Shown here one piece after another: positions 20,401-31,689 of a stretch of 64,000 nt of DNA. Positions within the stretch are counted from its first letter, which is position 1; each line of letters starts with the position of its first letter. Origin of the DNA: Alitta virens (Eukaryota > Annelida > Polychaeta > Phyllodocida > Nereididae); the NCBI GenBank assembly GCA_932294295.1, contig OW028577.1, positions 5,607,501-5,671,500 of the forward strand, given 5' to 3'. The translations under genes were made by a program, and so were the position numbers. Under the pieces are notes generated by a model, which saw nothing but the letters and a program-made list of their open reading frames with translations, searched no databases and was not told the origin of the DNA.

Positions 20401-22025
20401 GACTTTCTGGCTATTGAATATCTTCTGTACTCTCATATTTAGTAGGAAAATTGTAGTAAGGAACTGGCCCAATTTACTGATATTTCGATTTTCATCGTTT
20501 CTATGTACTGTGGTCCACATTATTCAAAGATACCCAAGTTGATTACACAGTATATACATTAACCTCTCTCCATCTCATGTCTAACCTAATTTGAATCATC
20601 TGTGAAGGTGACTATGGTATGGTTAGCGCGGTTTCACAACATAAAGAAATCCTGTTTTAACTTACGCTATCGTACAGTTTTGGGAGTACAGCTATATATC
20701 GCACACCATTAGAACCGCGATACAAATGCGCAACTTACAAATCAAATTTGATAAAGATCCGATTAGTAAGCCGTGAATTTTTGACGTTGTACAAATCGTC
20801 CACACACAATTCGTCTAAAATGAAACATGTTAAAACAAAATTGACGGCTGTTGTTTTTTTTAGAAAGGGACCTTGTTTTCATTTTATTTTGATTTCGAAT
20901 TGTTACAATAAAATTAATTCACTATGTTAGAGCTACTGCACACATTTAAGAGCTAATAATCGTATATTTCAGGATATTTATTGCATGCGTGATGGCGCAC
21001 CTGTCACTGCACTGCAGCTCCCTCTGGGAATAGATAATCTCTTTCATACAAGCGAAAAAATATTATTTGCCATAATGCTTCATGCTACATACAATCTTAA
21101 AAGAGTGTTAGTGGACTTTTAAAGTGTTGTTAAGTATAAATGTATGATCTACATTCATGCTTTCAGTATTTCCAAACTTTTATAATCTCTAAATTCTCAC
21201 ACGTGCCACCACGACGTTGCGTCATGAGCAAGTAAACTTAAGATCGAACGCTGTCCATTCGCAACTTTAAATTTATGAGCAATAGTTGTGTTTCAAGGTT
21301 TGTAAATGTTTGGAGGTTAAAGTAAGAACACATTAAGATCTTTACTGTGATTTTGTGATGACAATTTTTTGTCTAATCACAAGAAATGGCTTGTGACGCC
21401 ATAGGCGCCGATTCGTTAATCTGTTGATATTTTTGAGGACGGCATGACCATTGCAACTTTTTTAGCACAACTTCGTCGCAAACTTTTTGTGATCTTAGGG
21501 AAATTATTTCACCTTTTTGGTCAATTATGATACACAATTGTAGAGAAATATATTGCCTACCGTTCTGACTTTAGTGATTGTGTCCGAAAATTGGCATTAT
21601 TCTTCGAATAGTGATTGTTTGCTATTTGAAAATGACTCATGGGCTGAAAAAAACATGTAGGGACTGATGCATCGGTCTATGGTATGGTGAATCATTTCTA
21701 TCTGAACAGAATGAGATCTAGTTTGTGCTGTGTTTATTTAACTCAGGTACTGATTGTACAGGTAAACAAAATTATCTCATTTCATTTCACTTTGTGCACT
21801 GGGGGGTGTGTAAATAAGTTTGGAACTGCTCATGCCAAAATAACACATTTTACCCTGTCAAGTCTGTTGCAACAATAACCTTCATGGTACAGTTTGATTA
21901 CATTACATTATTCCAAGAAATTTGATCAACTGGAGATGGATCTTCTGCTTGCCACATGTGGTCAGTATTAAGGAGAAACCAGGTGCAGGACAACAGATTG
22001 CAAAAGCATGGATCACAAATTATAC
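20401..22025. other. Unassigned stretch of 1.6 kb
   Basis: No repeat family, RNA gene or convincing exon recognised. Open frames are 60-64 codons with no features. Base composition is less AT-extreme in places (for example 21,195-21,240 and 21,395-21,420), but I see no splice pairs around open frames. Confidence 0.3.
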
Positions 22026-22340
22026 TTTCATAGATAGATGGATAGATGGATTGATGGATAGATAGATATGGGAAGTGCAGCCCTCTAAGGCAAGTTCTTG
22101 CCACTATCGAGGGTTGATTGATGAGGTGAGAGAGAGGAGGAGTCCACCCATGTTACACATTTACCCCATGAATGGGTTCTTGTACTTGCCTCAGATAGAG
22201 TACAAGAGACCGCCAATTTAATGGCTCATTCGAACGACATCCAGCTGGGATAATGCTCATGAAAGGTTGCCCTGGTCTGGAATTAAACCCGGGTCCTTCA
22301 GAGGAGCAGGTGAGCGTCTTAACACTAGACCACCAGATTT
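22026..22340 (-). mobile_element. SINE-2, best copy, minus strand, (GATA)n tail
   Basis: Reversed, the head reads CTGGTGGTCTAGTGTTAAGA (A-box region) and GACCCGGGTTTAATTCC (B box), a tRNA-like unit. The body contains GAGCATTATCCCAGCTGGAT and ends with CTTGCCTTAGAGGGCTGCAC followed by (TATC)n. Related copies are at 9,040, 10,271 and 34,345. A clear target duplication is not visible. Confidence 0.85.
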
Positions 22341-22599
22341 ACAAAAATATAAAGCCGATCTGAGTATGCGCATACATGAACAATCCGTTTTTCATAGTTT
22401 CCAATAACTTTTTTGCTTCCGATATTAAATCTTTCAAAATAGTACACTCAAACTCCACTATGATTAAGATCACATTCACTCACTAAAATTATGTTAATGT
22501 TGAGGTGGCAGTAATAATGTTTCACAATACAACAGCAAGAATACATTTTTGTGCAAAGATTGGTCTCAAAACTCAGATTGAATTTATTTACAGCAAAAT

Positions 22600-22602
<3 letters not shown>

Positions 22603-22645
<43 letters not shown>
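22603..22645. repeat. (AT)n microsatellite
   Basis: About 21 AT units. The YIYIYI open frame across it is a translation of the repeat. Confidence 0.98.
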
Positions 22646-22648
<3 letters not shown>

Positions 22649-22649
22649 C

Positions 22650-23089
22650 AATAAATACAAGGGAAAAAATCTCAATGGTCTTAATGGTGAGGTGGTCTTT
22701 ATAGTGGGGTGGCACAGATGCTGTTTTTCACATTATGTTGGTTTTGTTGCCATTTGTTTGAGGTGATGTCATTGAACACTAGCTGTTTATTTTGACATCA
22801 GATGTTTTAGATATATATAATAAGGCAATGTCAGCCATATATATCCAACCTAAATTTAGTAGAAGTGGGGTCGACGTATGCAAATTTTGGCGAAATCAAT
22901 GGTGAAAAGTTTCTATATCATCAGGGAAACATTAAACAGGAGACATTGAATAAATATGTCATGCCTTAATTGATCAAAATTTAACATTACATTATGGGAA
23001 AAGCTACAGCAATGAGGTCAGTACGTACCTATCATTTATTTTTAAAGTGACTGCCCTTTTTATTACATATAACATTTTTAAGTGAAAAC
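22650..23089. other. Unassigned non-coding stretch
   Basis: No gene or classifiable repeat seen. Confidence 0.3.
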
Positions 23090-24560
23090 CATCTTCTGTA
23101 AAGTACCACTTGTGTTTTATCTCTATGTCTTTTTCATTACAACACATGCAATGTTCTTGAGGCACACATATCCGATGAAAGTACACTTTAAAGATCTTCC
23201 CACCGACTTCTCAGACAGATGGGAATTTCATAGGTAGTACAGGAAATAAGCCAGTGGCGTCTTGTTTAAGCGTTATGTGATATTTGCTTTGCGATGTATA
23301 TGTACTTTTATAAATAAAACTTGCTTTTTGAACTGAACTTGCACTTGGATCCCCCTGGGTGATAAAAATACCTTCAGCAAATAAGGTGATTCTGATCAAC
23401 TGAACATTCTGGTTCAGTTTCCTGGAATAATACTTCAGAGTTAATTGAAAATGTTGCTTCATCGTAACAATCATTTCTCAAGGAAATCAATATCCTTCTT
23501 CAATTTTGTAAAGAGCTGTAATAACAGTCTTCAAACGACGAACCAAAATGTAATCTAGGAGCACCAACTGCTCAGGCGATATCATGTATCGTTTCTGCCT
23601 TATGCAAGAAATGAAGACAGGCAATGCTGGGCAAGTTTGGAAAGTCATGGACAGATTTTCCCAGAGTTGGTAACTTTTCTCTGACTCGACTCAACTCAAT
23701 ATGATTATGCTGCTGCTGCTGAAAAGCTCTTTTTTTGTGCCAACATTGACAACATAATAAAATGACACCACAGAGATGTATGAGCTTTAGAATATCCCCA
23801 GACCAGGCAACCTTATACTTTTTTATTTATCTTCATTGACATGTGGTTTTACATTACAACAATACAAACATCAGACGTGGAAACATAAACCACCCAGCCC
23901 CATAAGGGCTTATATGTCACTCCATTTTAGTGCTTAAATATGTGACGTCTTAATAACAAAAAGTAACTGTTTCCTTATTTCCATAGCTTTCCGCAAAAAG
24001 TTAGCCAATTGTACCTGATATTCGTTATTAAAACACACACATTTTTCAAAATCATCATACTGATCAAATTCACTATAACTTTAACTAATATTATTATAAA
24101 ACTAGTTCTTATATCATTATATATTTTTATATTAACATGTATATAGGGAGTGCTTATTAATAATCTGAAGCTACTTCCATGTATCATTTAAGTCGAAATA
24201 GGTGAATTGTAATGCTTTAGAAGTTATCCGGCCATACCTTCAGACACTATATTACATATCGTCACCTACACCACATGTTTTGTAACTAAACTGATGCATT
24301 TCTCCACATTTCAGAAAATGACAACTTGGAAATCTGAAATCTGAAAACGCTGTCTGCACCAGTAAGTCTTTTATGATGTTTTATTATTTTTGGGGCATTT
24401 TAAATAATCAAATTTTAATATGCAAAAGCTAAAAGATACTTGAAACTGGAAAATCGAGAAAAAGAGTTATTATGAATAAACATGGCTGACAGGCACAAAG
24501 GCAACATTGCAATTACAAATTCAAATCGCCATTCCCTTGAAAGTTCTTATTCAAATTTCA
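23090..24560. repeat. Diverged long block, copy B, part a
   Basis: Matches copies C (2,120-2,950) and A (14,870-16,090) in the same order and orientation, with many indels. The portion at about 23,815-24,190 has no partner in copy A and may be a LINE 3' region on the minus strand; reversed, it includes TAAGCCCTTATGGGGCTGGG and ends AATAAAAAAG. Minus-strand frames of 87 and 70 codons show no recognisable domain. Confidence 0.45.
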
Positions 24561-24810
24561 AATGAAAGTTGCAGACCATAAAAATATGAGAAATCCTGAT
24601 TTAATTTGTCTTGTTGGCTAATACTTGTAAATCTAAATATAATAAAAGGGATAAGATTAAAAATAAAATAAATATTCAGCTTTAAACACTTCTACACTGC
24701 ACTTGCACCAAGTGCAAATTTTGCTTTACAACTGAATGAAAGTTTACTTATCAATTCTACAAAATGTAATCAATTTCAGAAGACAGCCACAGCTAGATAG
24801 TTTGGTTCAG

Positions 24811-25140
24811 TGAGTCCAGCTGAGTCCAGCTGAGTCCAGCTGAGTCTAGCTGAGTCCAGCTGAGTCCAGCTGAGTCTTGCTGAGTCCAGCTGAGTCTTGC
24901 TGAGTCCAGCTGAGTCTAGCTGAGTCTAGATGAGTCCAGCTTAGTCTAGCTGAGTCCAGCTGAGTCTAGCTGAGTCTAACTGAGTCTAACTGAGTCTAGC
25001 TGAGTCCAGCTGAGTCTAGCTGAGTCTAACTGAGTCTAACTGAGTCTAGCTGAGTCCAGCTGAGTCTAGCTGAGTCTAACTGAGTCTAACTGAGTCTAGC
25101 TGAGTCCAGCTGAGTCCAGCTGAGTCTAGCTGAGTCTAGC
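24811..25140 (+). repeat. 10-bp minisatellite, exactly 33 units, with 50-bp higher-order repeat
   Basis: The unit TGAGTCCAGC and its variants (TGAGTCTAGC, TGAGTCTAAC, TGAGTCTTGC) fill 330 bp with no insertion or deletion. From 24,961 the variants follow a five-unit order (TCTAGC, TCTAAC, TCTAAC, TCTAGC, TCCAGC) repeated three times, giving a 50-bp higher-order period. The earlier part is less ordered. Every unit ending in AGC creates AGCT with the next. Part of the minus-strand frame at 25,086-25,271 is a translation of it. Confidence 0.98.
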
Positions 25141-25599
25141 TTTTGAAGGTCTGAACGTTTATTTTGAGGAGCACTGTCAAAGAGTAGAGAAGAGTAGAAG
25201 CCTTCAGAGACAGTCAATTTGAAAAGTATCCCATTGAAAAAGTGATAATAATAAGAAAAGAGTATATACACTAAGTGATAAAAAACAGATTATTCTTGCT
25301 TATTCTTGCTGCGGAACAGATTGACAATTATTTTTTTATTAATATGCATCATTGCACAAGTTCAGTTAAATATATCGATAATAAAGTTCAGATTCCTTGA
25401 TTTAAATCGACCTATAAAATCTTACAGAAACGGTTTTTTTAAATTATGAACATAAAAAGACTTCTGTATTATTTTGCAAGTCTAAATCACCAAACTCAAT
25501 ATTGTGAGACGAATGGAATAAATGTATGTAAAATGTACTGTTGCAAGAGCACTATAAATAACTGCTGCTTTGAGTGAGACTTTTGGCGACACTAATTAT

Positions 25600-25800
25600 T
25601 CTGATACTAAAGGAAATGCCAGGCGTCTAGTGTAAATGGCGCGACTCCAGCGCAAATGCCATCTGGCTTTGCCAAATAATGACCCTATTAGAAAGAGCCA
25701 AGATTTCCTCCTGGTAGAGCCATAGCATGGCAGTTTCATTCTTCCTGCTCTTAAGCTGGCTATAGGGTTCATTTTGGGCAGTACAGGGTCTTACAAGAGA
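25600..25800. repeat. Diverged long block, copy B, part b
   Basis: AATGCCATCTGGCTTTG, AATAATGACCCTATTAG and a TTTTGGGC word near 25,655-25,775 match AATGCCACCTCGCTTTGT, ATAACGACCCTATTAAG and TTTTGGGCGAG at 5,026-5,160 in copy C. Confidence 0.45.
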
Positions 25801-25837
25801 GACTACTTAAAGCCTGATTGTAACTGCATGGTATGTG

Positions 25838-25905
25838 GAACAAGCAAGGGGCTAGCTCCAACCGCTGGGTCCTGGGCTCAATATCCGGTAGGGTGAGTGG
25901 GTCAC
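25838..25905 (+). mobile_element. SINE-1 head fragment
   Basis: GCTCCAACCGCTGGGTCCTG and GGCTCAATATCCGGTAGGG resemble the second half of the SINE-1 tRNA head. The body does not follow. Decayed or truncated. Confidence 0.45.
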
Positions 25906-26034
25906 TGTGAGTGCATGACATCCTGTCAATTACGTTTTTAGCCAAAATGGTCATTCTGTGCGAGCTCGCTTTGTCAGACCTGGACACACCCTGTGCTGAC
26001 CACTGAGGTGACCACTGGGGTTTGAGGTTTTCAC

Positions 26035-26580
26035 CCACCGTGGTACCCCCTTGCCAGGAGGAGGTCCAGGAATTTCAAGGGCAATGCCTGGTGTTTTTTC
26101 CTTCACCTCATCGCTGCACACAACAGGGCATTGTGCTTCATAAGGCGGAAAGTATTACATGTAAAACTTGTACAACAACCTAAACAAGGAGTGTGGATTT
26201 ATTAGTGTACATTTTCAGGGCTAACAAACTGCTGATCAATACAAATGTGGTATGCATTTATTAATTTATTTGTTCAGGAAATAATCCAAAGCATAATCAA
26301 ATGATATTGGGATAGTAAGTGTACTACTATCTGCAGGGTTTTAAAATGTATGTTAAGACAATGTTTTTGACATCATATTCTGAACAATGTGATATTTTGG
26401 ATTGTTATATATGTTCAAGGTCTTAAAATTTGTCTCGTATGAATATTGTGAATGATCTTTCCCTATTAGTGTGCTTTATATCTGTATTATTACATTATAT
26501 ATATGTTTTTGTGTTTGTATCGTAAATGGGAACAATTATAGGGTAATTTAATTTAATGAGAACATTACATTATCATGAAA
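26035..26580. other. Unassigned stretch sharing a word with the 5.7-kb duplication
   Basis: CACTGGGGTTTGAGG, CCTTGCCAGGAGGAGG and TTTATTAGTGT near 26,010-26,210 resemble 48,762-48,895 in the tandem unit, where they precede the 66-nt exon. No equivalent exon is recognisable here: the sequence after TACATTTTCAG has no matching open frame. No gene called. Confidence 0.3.
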
Positions 26581-26589
26581 TGATTCTGT

Positions 26590-26757
26590 TTATTACTTGA
26601 ATCCTCCACAGGTGGCCTCAGGATAGCGATAGCTTCACTATCTTAGTGAGGTCTCTTGACAAAACAGTTGTCTGTATTGAAATTAATTTGATTTAATAAT
26701 TGTGTATATTTTGTTTTGTGAATAAGTAGATCTGAATCTGAATCTATCTAGGATAGA
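26590..26757 (+). mobile_element. LINE 3' terminus, plus strand
   Basis: The stretch ends TTTTGTTTTGTGAATAAGTA followed by GATCTGAATCTGAATCTATC, a short-word 3' terminal repeat as in CR1-like LINEs, after an AT-rich untranslated part. No coding part is attached. Confidence 0.4.
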
Positions 26758-26984
26758 AATTATTTCCTAAAAAGGAAATAATAGTGGCTGACACATAAAT
26801 TGTTCTGCCACACTCAAACTGGCCTTATGGTTTTAAATGGGGTTGCATGCATTCTGCATGGAACTATGCATTGAGACTGGATACACTATTATTGAATATA
26901 TTTTGTCGTATAGAATAATCAAATATCACTGCAAGCAGTAATGACTCTCATCTGTGGGCATATACCTTGCTTACATTGTCAAAT

Positions 26985-27345
26985 TATAGATAGATAATTT
27001 ATTTTTGCCATACGACATACATATACATGATTTCAAAAACAAAAAAGTATAATATGAATGGGGAAAAAGGAGGGCGGTGAACCACTGCAGATATAAAATC
27101 AATCCATGTTGGACGTAAGTGCACATAAAATAAGTTGAGCAAAGGGAGGAGATAATTTTGACTCCAATTATTTTGGCAAGAATAGCAATTTATCCTAGAA
27201 CAGTGAAACTCATATTGGCTAAAAAAGTGACTTTCAATTGATTTTCAAAATGATTTTAATGTCATTGCTATTGCTTTAATGTTGTTGGGTAATATATTCC
27301 AAATAGATCCAATTTCATAATTAAGTAGCTTTTTATGTTCATTCA
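26985..27345 (-). pseudogene. LINE ORF2 C-terminus and 3' end, minus strand
   Basis: Reversed, about 27,230-27,345 encodes a segment containing SIWNILPNNIKAI and TLKSF, the Trp-Asn-x-Leu-Pro motif that closes many CR1/Jockey-type LINE ORF2 proteins. A stop interrupts it, and downstream comes an AT-rich 3' region ending CAAAAATAAATTATCTATCT, a TATC-type tail. The endonuclease and polymerase parts are missing, so this is a 5'-truncated dead copy. It is flanked to the right by the SINE-5-like stretch and element H2. Confidence 0.6.
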
Positions 27346-27354
27346 TCAACCTTT

Positions 27355-27475
27355 AACATTTTACCCCTCATGAGGTAATTACCCCAAAACAACCATTATT
27401 ATAAGAACATGATGGTAACATCCTGTAGAGAATACAAACCAAATTTGAGAAGAGCAAATCAGATCACCCAAATTG
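27355..27475 (+). mobile_element. SINE-5 tail fragment
   Basis: GGTAATTACCCCAAAACAAC, AACATGATGGTAACATCCTG and AATACAAACCAAATTTGAG resemble 43,525-43,545 and 43,725-43,765 in the tRNA-headed element at 43,610. The head is absent. Confidence 0.5.
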
Positions 27476-27614
27476 GAGGTACAGCATTTACCGCACTGTG
27501 GGCGAAATTACCCAAAAAAATGTCCTCTTGTTCTTCACTCATAGGAGATTGTTCCATAAAAGAGCAAAATGCTAATAACACTGACAATGCTGGCCGAGTG
27601 ATGAAAATACCTTA

Positions 27615-28236
27615 AGGCGCCTTCACCCTTAGCCGAATTAGACACCGGAGCGTCCCGGAGTATAGCTCCGGCAAACTCCGGTAATAGCGTGTAGACCTCG
27701 TGTTTATTTCCGGCATTGTCCGTCATTGTCCTTCATTGTCCGGGGCAATTTAGGAGCAAAAATTAAACATGTTAAATTTTTAATGCCGGAGGTCCCGGAG
27801 TATTTAATCTGTGTTGATCCGTGTTGATCCGTGTAGACGCTCAGTAGACTCTGCCGATCTCCGAGAATCTCCGTATTGACTCGGGTACACTTCGTGGTAT
27901 CTCCGGCTATGTCCGGCGTCAACTGGGCATGAATGTTTCGCCGCCATTAACGCCCGAGAGTACAAGGAGCAACACGGTTCCACACGAATGAGCACGGTGT
28001 AAAGACCGGTTATATCCTTGCACCGTGTAAAATCCGGTTCACTCCGAACTCTCACGGGACAGTCGTGTTAACTCCGTGTTGCTCCTTGTTGCCACCGTAT
28101 TGCCCTCGTGTACACATTGCCAAACATTTATTATTTGTTGATATTTTCAGCTCTTTGAACCCGAAACCCCCCGGAGTGAAAGAAATTTTACTCCGGGACA
28201 CTCCGTCGTCTAATCCGGCCAAGTGTGAAGGGGCCT
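27615..28236. mobile_element. 622-bp TTA-flanked TIR element (H2)
   Basis: The left end AGGCGCCTTCACCCTTAGCC with GAATTAGAC and CCCGGAGTA matches the reversed right end AGGCCCCTTCACACTTGGCC with GGATTAGAC and CCCGGAGTA (about 41 of 48). TTA at 27,612-27,614 and 28,237-28,239 is the target duplication. The interior is GC-richer than its surroundings and is built of recurring words: CTCCGG, TCCGTGTTGATCC, CATTGTCC, CACCGTGTA. GGAGCAACACGG near 27,967 is answered inverted by CCGTGTTGCTCC at 28,074. There is no transposase. Short frames on both strands are by-products. Same architecture as H1 and H3 but different words. Confidence 0.88.
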
Positions 28237-28249
28237 TTAGCTGTTAGAC

Positions 28250-29557
28250 AGACAGACGAGCTAAGCTAATAAATATATAAACGGATGAATTGTTAAGCAA
28301 TGCGGACCCGGGGACTATTCATCACAACAGGTCAAATTAATCTGACTAAACAATGCCATCTTTGCTACAATGTCTAAGGGGAACAGAGTACAATGCATCA
28401 CTAATGAGTAAGAAAAATTGTTTTGCCAGATAGGGAATCATCCAATCTGACTGCATCAGCAAACAAGGGCAGATAGCTCAAACAATATGTGATTCCACTG
28501 CGGAAACACTGAATTTGGCTCAGTAGTGAAATGAAATAATTCCATTTTGTCAGACCCTCAATAAGTACCTATAAATTATACCGTCAGTTAACACTATGTT
28601 TCATGACCTTACAGCCCACCGCCCTAATTATGGACATTCTTTGCTAGTCTACCTAGTTAAACAAAATGACTGTTTAAATTATGTAGCTGATAGGCTGAGT
28701 ATAGACTAAGGAAATCTTCTCTAAAAAATACAAGAGGAATGGACAATTTTTTTGAATTGCCTGCTTGTCAGAACAAGAATTGTGTAAACTGAGCATATGG
28801 ACATCAACATTTTCTGTAATTTCATTGTTAGAGCAAAACATGTACATAAGTAGGTTGCTGGGCTGTGAGGTGACGTTACACAGTGTTAAAGTATTAGCAC
28901 GAAGCTGTCTCTGACATTCCTGTGTTAGTATCAAGTCACAAAATGCAAGGACAAATAGACCACTGTTTCCTGTTTTAGCATGACCTATGTGAATGCATTC
29001 AGTCCCAGACACTCTGATTTTGTTGTTTCTACTTTTTCAATCAATACTTTCTAATTTCTCGGAACCACCGATATGATGGGAAATATGCCGATATAAAAAT
29101 AACATGTCCCAATGTTATTACTGCCATTTCACTAATCACGTAAACACAAGTTAATTTAATTTCAACCTAACTGATTTCAATTGGTACGTCATGTTTTAAC
29201 TAAATTTCATTGGCTGTGAACAGCTAAAACTTCAAGCTGTCTCTGAACTGGACGTGGTTGTGGCTAAGTAGATGTCTGGTTTCACTTCAGTAGGCTGCTT
29301 GATGTTTATCAGCCTATCAAACTGGTCAATGCTCATATGCAAATTTTACTACCTGACGTACTCAAGTGGTCTCCACCAATTAAACCAGGCTGTCATTCTT
29401 GCATATATGAGTAAAATTTTGCTAGGAAAGCCCTCTGTATGTGGTTAATGAAATGGCAGTTAATGTGAAAATTTGTTTTTTTGACTGATCATTCACTCAT
29501 CAAAATTGCCCTTAGAGGATCTAAGAAGTTGATGATCAAATCAGTGTGGCCTCAATA
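28250..29557. repeat. Diverged long block, copy B, part c (first portion) and unassigned DNA
   Basis: Around 28,380-28,580 the words AATGAGTAAGAAAAATTGTT, GGGAATCATCCAATCTGACT and GAAACACTGAAT match 16,494-16,610 in copy A. From about 28,600 to 29,557 I recognise no gene or repeat. The 112-codon minus-strand frame at 28,674-29,012 has no recognisable domain and no splice context. Confidence 0.35.
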
Positions 29558-29865
29558 GTGGATTTTAACGGAAGGTTCTCTGTATTTCCACCAGGTGGCT
29601 AAACAGAATACTGCCATTCTATTGGCTGAAAAAGTTCCCGCCCTTGGTTGTGATTGGCTGAAGTAAAGTGCATCCTAACAGCAGTATTTTTAGTGCATTT
29701 TAATGTATATTTGACACCTAATCATTTGGTAGGTTTTTTGTTATTTTTCTGAAAAAGTTATATTTATAGAATCAGTTAGTTATTACCTACTGTGTCTGAA
29801 AAGCAAAAACTAGTAATAACAGGAGAGGAAAGACCTATGTCTTTCTGAATTCAGTGAAAAGACTC
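29558..29865 (+). mobile_element. 310-bp TA-flanked MITE (family T), copy 1
   Basis: Starts GTGGATTTTAACGGAAGG after TA and ends CAGTGAAAAGACTC before TA. The ends form a short imperfect inverted repeat (TTTTCAC cores). The family body has CTGTATTTCCACCAGGTGGC, two ATTGGCTGAA words, TTTTAGTGCATTTTAATGTA and a GTCTGAAAAGCAAAA word. Four other copies are in the window. The TA duplication suggests a Tc1/mariner partner. No coding capacity. It splits the older block copy B. Confidence 0.88.
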
Positions 29866-29889
29866 TATTGACGAAAAGTATGATGAAAC

Positions 29890-30840
29890 TTACAAGGACC
29901 TAATTGATGTCGCACTCGACTTCAATGTGTGTGTGGCAGGCTTTCATCAAGACGAAATAGTCAATTTTTCCCTTATGATCTGCTTATCCAGTGCCTCAAG
30001 GCTTCGATTCTGGAGATAGTCATTGATCCCTTGGTTTTGTCTGATGTTTCATGTTGGCTAAGAAACCCATTTGCACACCAACTAGGTCGTGAAATAAACA
30101 TGAGCCAATAGCAATATGTATCATGCCCATCAGCCTGAATTGATTAAATAAGTCTTACGGCAACTTGTGAAGCATTTCCACTTTGGCAACTTGTGAGGCA
30201 CCCCGACTCAAACTGTCACCATACCACTGTCACAAGAGTGTGACAGTATCTCAAAGGAATACCATAAACTTAAGTAATACTTGTCTACATTCAAACACTG
30301 TTGCAGTTAAAGCGAATAGACAAAGATCAATTATATATATTTCTTAGCAATTAAGGCAACACCCTCTTTCTCTGAAGCTTAATATAAGTTAACATTGAAG
30401 AATTTTCAATGACTGATCTTACGAAGAAAAATATTGGCATCCTAAATTACAACTTGCATAAGGATTAGTTCCAGGTGATGTGACCTTACCATATCATTGT
30501 TAGTTTAGCTTCAGAAAAACATCAAAACTTCAGTATTGACAAAACTCATGAACTGAGAGGAGGTAGATAGGCTTTAATGTTTTGGCACTTTTCTAAAATG
30601 CATTTTGTTTATCCCATGTGGCAGTCAGACACAGAATAGGCCAGAGGAAGGTTGAGATTCTTTGGGGTATCATCAAGAGCCATTAAGTACGATAAATTAG
30701 ACTTGGCCTTTTAACCCTACATGCCTCAAATTCCTGATAGAAGCAATTTCCTTTTATCCAATCATTGTAATCCCATTATCAATATATTAGCTCAATTCTT
30801 TCGAATTGCCAAACACATTATGTGAAAACACGAAATTCTC
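29890..30840. repeat. Diverged long block, copy B, part c (main portion)
   Basis: Matches 17,280-17,640 of copy A (CCTTATGATCTGCT, GCTTCGATTCTG, GAAATAAACATGAGCCAATA, CAACTTGTGAAGCA, CACTGTTGCA) and 7,684-8,070 of copy C. The 60-codon frame at 29,929 is not preserved in copy A. A stretch at 30,880-31,020 resembles a LINE 3' untranslated end but is uncertain. Confidence 0.5.
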
Positions 30841-31062
30841 TGATATTTTGATATGCTGATATTGCTCATTTATTTTCTTAGGCAAATAGTTAAATTGTGT
30901 TGTGTTGTAGATGTTCCGATGTTATTGTATTTCATGTTTCGTGCTTTTGGTTTTGTGTTTATTTGATGTTTTGGTCATGACTTGTCTGGTAAACAAATCT
31001 ATTTGAATTTAGCAAATTGAAACCGCTCCTAGTATGCACGTTTCCATTCAATTGATAACTTA

Positions 31063-31683
31063 ATGGGCGTTGACACGATCACGTATAACACCTACGTATA
31101 ACAACTGATGGAATATTTTTTTAAATCTTGCTCATCCTTGTCGATACGTGATTCACCCGCCGAACGTTTTACGTATACTCGCGCTAATTTGTAGATCACT
31201 CCTGGTTGCGCTTGACCACTCACGGACATACATGGAGAGGGCAAAATTGTTTAAACATGTTTAAAACTTTGGTGGACGTTCTACGAGTGATTGTTTATAT
31301 TAGTAATGTAACTTTCTCGGGGGTCCGTCGGCAAGCATCCTACGTACGTTGCCACCCCATCCTTGAACCACTTGCACAGGGGATCTACAGGCGATCTACG
31401 AGCAATCTACGAGCGATCTACCAGTGCCTTACGGATGCCTCACAGATGCCTCACGGATGCCTCACGATGCCTCACAGATGCTTGGCTACGGACGTATGGC
31501 GAGCGTTTGACGGACGTTTGGCTAGCGTCATATGGAAATCCGGCGAGCGACCTACGATTGCCCCAAGTACGCTCGTAGAAAGAAGTTATACGTGATTAAC
31601 AGAGCCACGAGTGAGCATGTACAGCCAATTTTTGACGTACATGGTCATATGTAGTTCTTATACGTGATAGTGTGAACGCCCCT
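31063..31683. mobile_element. 621-bp TTA-flanked TIR element (H3)
   Basis: The left end ATGGGCGTTGACACGATCAC with GTATAACACC matches the reversed right end AGGGGCGTTCACACTATCAC with GTATAAGAAC. Similarity continues inward for about 40 bp. TTA at 31,060-31,062 and 31,684-31,686 is the target duplication. The interior has repeated words: GATCTACAGGCGATCTACG types at 31,382-31,420, GATGCCTCACGGATGCCTCA types at 31,435-31,480, and GGACGTTTGGC/GGACGTATGGC. The 129- and 71-codon frames are shadows of these words. No transposase; presumed non-autonomous. Confidence 0.88.
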
Positions 31684-31689
31684 TTAGCA

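Noticed and set aside
24811..25140. Immunoglobulin switch-like region, because of dense AGCT
   Set aside because: AGCT density follows from the 10-bp unit alone. There is no antibody gene nearby and no other support.
31206..31595. 129-codon frame and overlapping 71-codon frame
   Set aside because: They lie wholly inside element H3 and follow its short-word repeats. No domain or splice context.
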